A stretch of DNA of 64,000 bases from Arthrobacter sp. B1805 (GTDB lineage: Bacteria; Actinomycetota; Actinomycetes; Actinomycetales; Micrococcaceae), in assembly GCF_002929745.1 (NCBI RefSeq), contig NZ_PJIQ01000006.1:62001-126000 (forward strand), given 5' to 3'. Shown piece after piece: positions 61,415 to 64,000 of the stretch. How positions within the stretch are numbered: the stretch's first letter is position 1; the number at the start of each line of letters is the position of its first letter. The position numbers and the translations under genes are program-made. Below the pieces are notes generated by a model. It saw nothing but the letters and a program-made list of their open reading frames with translations, had not been told where the DNA came from and ran no database searches.

Positions 61415-62078
61415 GGAGGAATCCTCGCGCCGTCAGCGGGCGGAGGCGAAGCGTGATCCGACCGAGTGGCACGGCCACCGCATCGTCACCGAGACGGACC
61501 TCGGCGCGGTGTTCGAGGAGGACGACGCCGCACGCCGGCACCGTGCGTCGATGCGCAGGGTGCGGCACGGCGTCGTCCTTGTGCTGCTGATCGGGCTCCT
61601 GGCCGCGGCCGCCTACGTGGCGTTGGGAATCGCGCGGGGCGAGATCAGCGTCGGCGCCTCCGAGCCGACCCCCACCCCGACCTCCACCTGCCCTGCCGGC
61701 CCCTTCGACTACCAGGACCCGAGCGCGATCACGGTCAATGTCTACAACGGCACGACCATCGACGGGCTCGCGGGAACGGCAGCCGCCCAGTTGAGGGAAC
61801 GCGCCTTCGCGGTCAGCGAGATCGGGAACAGGGAGGGCGGTCCCACGGGGGCCACCGCGTTCATCATCTCGGGGCAGGCCGGACGGGCCAATGCCTTCAC
61901 GGTGCAGCGCACCATTCCCGACTCCCTGTACGTCGCCGACGAACGCGAGGACCGGACCGTCGACGTCGTGCTCGGTTCCACCTACGCGGGCATTATCCCG
62001 CCCGAGGGCCTCGACATCACGCCGGCCGGGCTGGCGTGCGCCCTGGAGGAAGGCGCGACACCGGCCGCCGCTCCCTGA
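61407..62078 (+). CDS. LytR C-terminal domain membrane protein
   Basis: A 223-aa protein with a charged cytoplasmic N-terminus (about 60 residues), one membrane span (VRHGVVLVLLIGLLAAAAYVALGIA, about 53-77), a Thr/Pro linker and an external LytR_C domain (ITVNVYNGTTIDGLAGTAAAQLRERAFAVSEIGN through TVDVVLGSTYAGI). The domain is usually found after LytR-CpsA-Psr ligases but here stands without the catalytic part. It is coupled to the small upstream gene by an eight-base overlap. A role in cell envelope assembly is likely by family. Confidence 0.88.
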   Translation: MSEEESSRRQRAEAKRDPTEWHGHRIVTETDLGAVFEEDDAARRHRASMRRVRHGVVLVLLIGLLAAAAYVALGIARGEISVGASEPTPTPTSTCPAGPFDYQDPSAITVNVYNGTTIDGLAGTAAAQLRERAFAVSEIGNREGGPTGATAFIISGQAGRANAFTVQRTIPDSLYVADEREDRTVDVVLGSTYAGIIPPEGLDITPAGLACALEEGATPAAAP

Positions 62079-62103
62079 CGGGTCCGGGCAGCGGGGGCGG
62101 AAC

Positions 62104-62703
62104 TCAGGCGCGGTTCCTGAGCGCGCGACGGCGGACGACCAGGGGATAGACGACCCAGAGCAGGACGACCACCAGCAGCAGTGCGCCCGCGACGACCAGG
62201 CCCGCCGCCCGGTTCACCACGAGGTCGAAGATGAGCCAGGCCGTGCCGGCGAGCACCAACCCCACGAGGGCCGTCGTCGCCCGGATGATCGCGGCGGTGT
62301 GCTGCACGAGGGTCGCCTTTACGCGCAGGCCGAACAGCACTCGGTGCATGTTGACCGAGGACAGCACCAGGGTCGTGATCAGCGCCGAGAGGCAGACCAG
62401 GCACAGGTACACGGTCACCTGCACCTCGTCCAGTTCGTCGAACCGGCTCTGGAACGGCAGGGTCAGCAGGAACCCGGTCAGGATCTGGATACCGGTCTGC
62501 ATCACGCGCAGCTCCTGGAGGAGCTCCTGCCAGTTGCGATCGAGGCGCTGGTTGCGGCTCTCGCCGCGACCGTCGTCGTCGATGTCCTGAGGGAGGAGAC
62601 CCGCGCCGACCGGGCCCGTGCGGCCTGTGCCGACAGGGCGTTCGCCGACGGGGTTCGTCGGGGACGCGGCGCCGTCGCTGGTCGGAGTTGTTCCGGTGCT
62701 CAT
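62104..62703 (-). CDS. DUF6328-type membrane protein
   Basis: A 199-aa protein with a polar, disordered N-terminal third (TSDGAASPTNPVGERPVG), a conserved cytoplasmic stretch NWQELLQELRVMQTGIQILTGFLLTLPFQSRF, and four predicted membrane segments ending in LVVAGALLLVVVLLWVVYPLVVRRRALRNRA. The QELRV-QTGVQ-type motif and four spans match the family now called DUF6328. Function is unknown. It overlaps no neighbour and lies 19 bp after the pyridoxine kinase gene on the same strand. Confidence 0.82.
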   Translation of the reverse strand: MSTGTTPTSDGAASPTNPVGERPVGTGRTGPVGAGLLPQDIDDDGRGESRNQRLDRNWQELLQELRVMQTGIQILTGFLLTLPFQSRFDELDEVQVTVYLCLVCLSALITTLVLSSVNMHRVLFGLRVKATLVQHTAAIIRATTALVGLVLAGTAWLIFDLVVNRAAGLVVAGALLLVVVLLWVVYPLVVRRRALRNRA

Positions 62704-62722
62704 CGTGGACCTGGCCCGTCCG

Positions 62723-63550
62723 TCAGCTCGACGACCGGGCGCCTCCCTGCCAGACGGCGTCGAAGGGAGCGCTCGAGGCCACCCGGTTCCGGATCCCCTC
62801 GGTGACGAACTGCTTCGCGGTGCGGGCGGCGTCCAGCGGGGACGCACCCTTGGCGAGCTCCGCGGCGATCGCGGCCGCGAGTGTGCAGCCTGCGCCGCTG
62901 ACGGCGACGTCGCCGACCTTGGGCGCTGAGAGTACCTCGAGCGTGTCGCCGTCGAAGTAGACGTCCACCGCGTCCGGGCCCTCGATGCGCACGCCACCCT
63001 TGGCCAGGACGACGGCGCCGCTCTGCCGGTAGATGATGCGCGCCGCTTCCTTGAGGTCCTCCAGGGACTCGATGGTCGTCCCGGAGAGTGATTCCGCCTC
63101 GAAGTGGTTCGGGGTCACGAAGGTGGCCAGGGGAAGGATGTTCGCCTTGAGTGCCTGGTCCGTGTCCAGCGCGGCCCCGGGCTCCTGCCCCTTGCAGATA
63201 AGGACCGGATCGAGGACGACGTTGTCCCACTCCTGCGCCTTCAGCGCAGTGGCGACCGTGTCGATGGTGGCGGGGGTGCCGAGCATCCCCAGCTTGACGG
63301 TCCGGAGCGGGTAGCAGGACTGGATCGCCTCGAGCTGGTCGGCGATGACCTGCTGGTCCACGGGGACGAAGCGGTGCTGCCACTGGTTCTTCGGATCGAA
63401 GGAGACGATGCAGGTCAGGGCCACGATGCCGTAGACGCCGAGTTCCTGGAACGTCTTGAGATCGGCCTGGGCTCCTGCTCCACCGGTGGCCTCGGAGCCG
63501 GCGATGGTCAGGGTGACGGCGGGGGAGGTAGGGGTCTGGATGTCGGACAT
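62723..63550 (-). CDS. pdxK: Pyridoxine/hydroxymethylpyrimidine kinase family (probable pyridoxal kinase)
   Basis: Phosphorylates B6 vitamers (or HMP) using ATP. The 275-aa ribokinase-fold protein has LTIAGSEATGGAGAQADLKTFQELGVYGIVALTCIVSF, KLGMLGTPATIDTVATAL, VVLDPVLICKGQE, FVTPNHFEAESLSG and VAVSGAGCTLAAAIAAELAKG. GVYG and the GAGC form of the anion hole point to the B. subtilis-type pyridoxine kinase (PdxK/ThiD2 group). The ATG at 63550 has GGGAG directly against it, closer than ideal, so a GTG 13 codons upstream remains possible. It follows the epimerase stop. Confidence 0.88.
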   Translation of the reverse strand: MSDIQTPTSPAVTLTIAGSEATGGAGAQADLKTFQELGVYGIVALTCIVSFDPKNQWQHRFVPVDQQVIADQLEAIQSCYPLRTVKLGMLGTPATIDTVATALKAQEWDNVVLDPVLICKGQEPGAALDTDQALKANILPLATFVTPNHFEAESLSGTTIESLEDLKEAARIIYRQSGAVVLAKGGVRIEGPDAVDVYFDGDTLEVLSAPKVGDVAVSGAGCTLAAAIAAELAKGASPLDAARTAKQFVTEGIRNRVASSAPFDAVWQGGARSSS

Positions 63551-63554
63551 CTCC

Positions 63555-64000
63555 CTAGTGTGCCCGAAGCGGCTCCCGAGCGCCTGCACCGCCGGGGGCG
63601 AGGATGTCGTCGAGCGCCGGGCCCAGCGTGGGGTAGGTGAAGGTGAATCCGGCGTCGACCAGCTTGCTCGGCGACACCCAGCGGCTCTTCAGGACCAGTT
63701 CGGCCTCTGTGCGGATGACCAGTCCGCCGAGGTCGAGGAGCCAGGCGGGAGTGGGAAGCCCGGCCGGCACGGAAAGGCGCTGCCGTATCGCCGCCATGAG
63801 TTCTGCGTTCGTCACCACCCCTGGGGCAGCGACGTTGACGGGTCCGCTGAGCGACGGGGCCTGCGCGACGAGTACGATCGCGCGGAACAGGTCGTCCAGG
63901 TGGACCCAGCTGAATTTCTGCGTGCCCGCGCCCATTCGGCCACCGAGTCCGATCCGGGCCAGGTTCACCAGGGGCCTCATCACGCTGCCGCCGCCCAGCA
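63555..64000 (-). CDS. NAD-dependent epimerase, TIGR01777/YfcH family (C-terminal part)
   Basis: The 3' half of a gene that starts beyond the window; the frame is open to base 64000. It shows LVNLARIGLGGRMGAGTQKFSWVHLDDLFRAIVLVA (the GxG-x-WVH region of the extended SDR YfcH family), GPVNVAAPGVVTNAEL and the C-terminal DUF1731 stretch SRWVSPSKLVDAGFTFTYPTLGPALDDIL. Substrate unknown. It lies just upstream of the pyridoxine kinase gene and probably shares its transcript. Confidence 0.9.
   Translation of the reverse strand, partial: LGGGSVMRPLVNLARIGLGGRMGAGTQKFSWVHLDDLFRAIVLVAQAPSLSGPVNVAAPGVVTNAELMAAIRQRLSVPAGLPTPAWLLDLGGLVIRTEAELVLKSRWVSPSKLVDAGFTFTYPTLGPALDDILAPGGAGAREPLRAH

Overview
The window is high-GC DNA from an actinobacterium, most likely a member of the Micrococcaceae (Arthrobacter and relatives). 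Pointers are GTG/TTG starts, ATGA-type gene overlaps, the tRNA-Ser / SRP RNA / dnaX / recR neighbourhood, an actinobacterial c-di-AMP riboswitch ahead of a LysM/NlpC protein, and a secreted GH6 cellulase with a CebR-type operator. No phage, insertion sequence or CRISPR array was seen. It reads as ordinary chromosome rich in carbon and sulfur scavenging genes.

Layout. 1-405: end of a nitrilase-family gene. 389-9807: L-arabinose block, with a LacI-type regulator (probable AraR), araB-araD-araA and a multiple-monosaccharide ABC importer (binding lipoprotein, double ATPase, permease). 10016-11760: ECF sigma factor and a proline-rich membrane protein. 11783-14929: SAM-riboswitch-led operon for dimethylsulfone monooxygenase, O-acetylhomoserine sulfhydrylase and a CoA-binding protein. 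15081-16441: GH6 cellulase. 16800-17979: c-di-AMP riboswitch and LysM/NlpC cell-wall protein. 18071-22987: a second SAM riboswitch heading an SsuBAC-like sulfonate importer, with an acetyl-CoA synthetase as last gene. 23069-25094: CoA-binding, DUF1206 and DUF1990 proteins.

25330-39542 is a large catabolic island. It encodes a complete non-phosphorylative L-fucose route: mutarotase, fucose dehydrogenase, lactonase, L-fuconate dehydratase, 2-keto-3-deoxyfuconate dehydrogenase and an FAH-family hydrolase, predicted to yield pyruvate and L-lactate. It also has a CUT1 importer lacking its ATPase, a Gfo/Idh/MocA oxidoreductase, a LacI regulator and at least three matching operators. Inside it sits a tightly coupled three-gene module that the fucose pathway does not explain: a CaiB/BaiF CoA-transferase, a solute-binding-fold protein with no signal peptide, and a MaoC dehydratase. 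This is the best candidate here for an undescribed system.

39608-64000 is mostly housekeeping: purS-purQ-purL, a lipoprotein with the cysteine pattern of subtilisin inhibitors close to a large secreted subtilase, lysC, an ABC exporter pair, recR, a very long dnaX with 12-nt tandem repeats, gluQ, SRP RNA and tRNA-Ser(GGA). It ends with single genes for glutathione peroxidase, HAD phosphatase, ribokinase, a LytR_C protein, pyridoxine kinase and the end of a TIGR01777 epimerase.

Regulation can be read unusually well in this window: three riboswitches, one CebR-type box, and several LacI-type operators assignable to local regulators.
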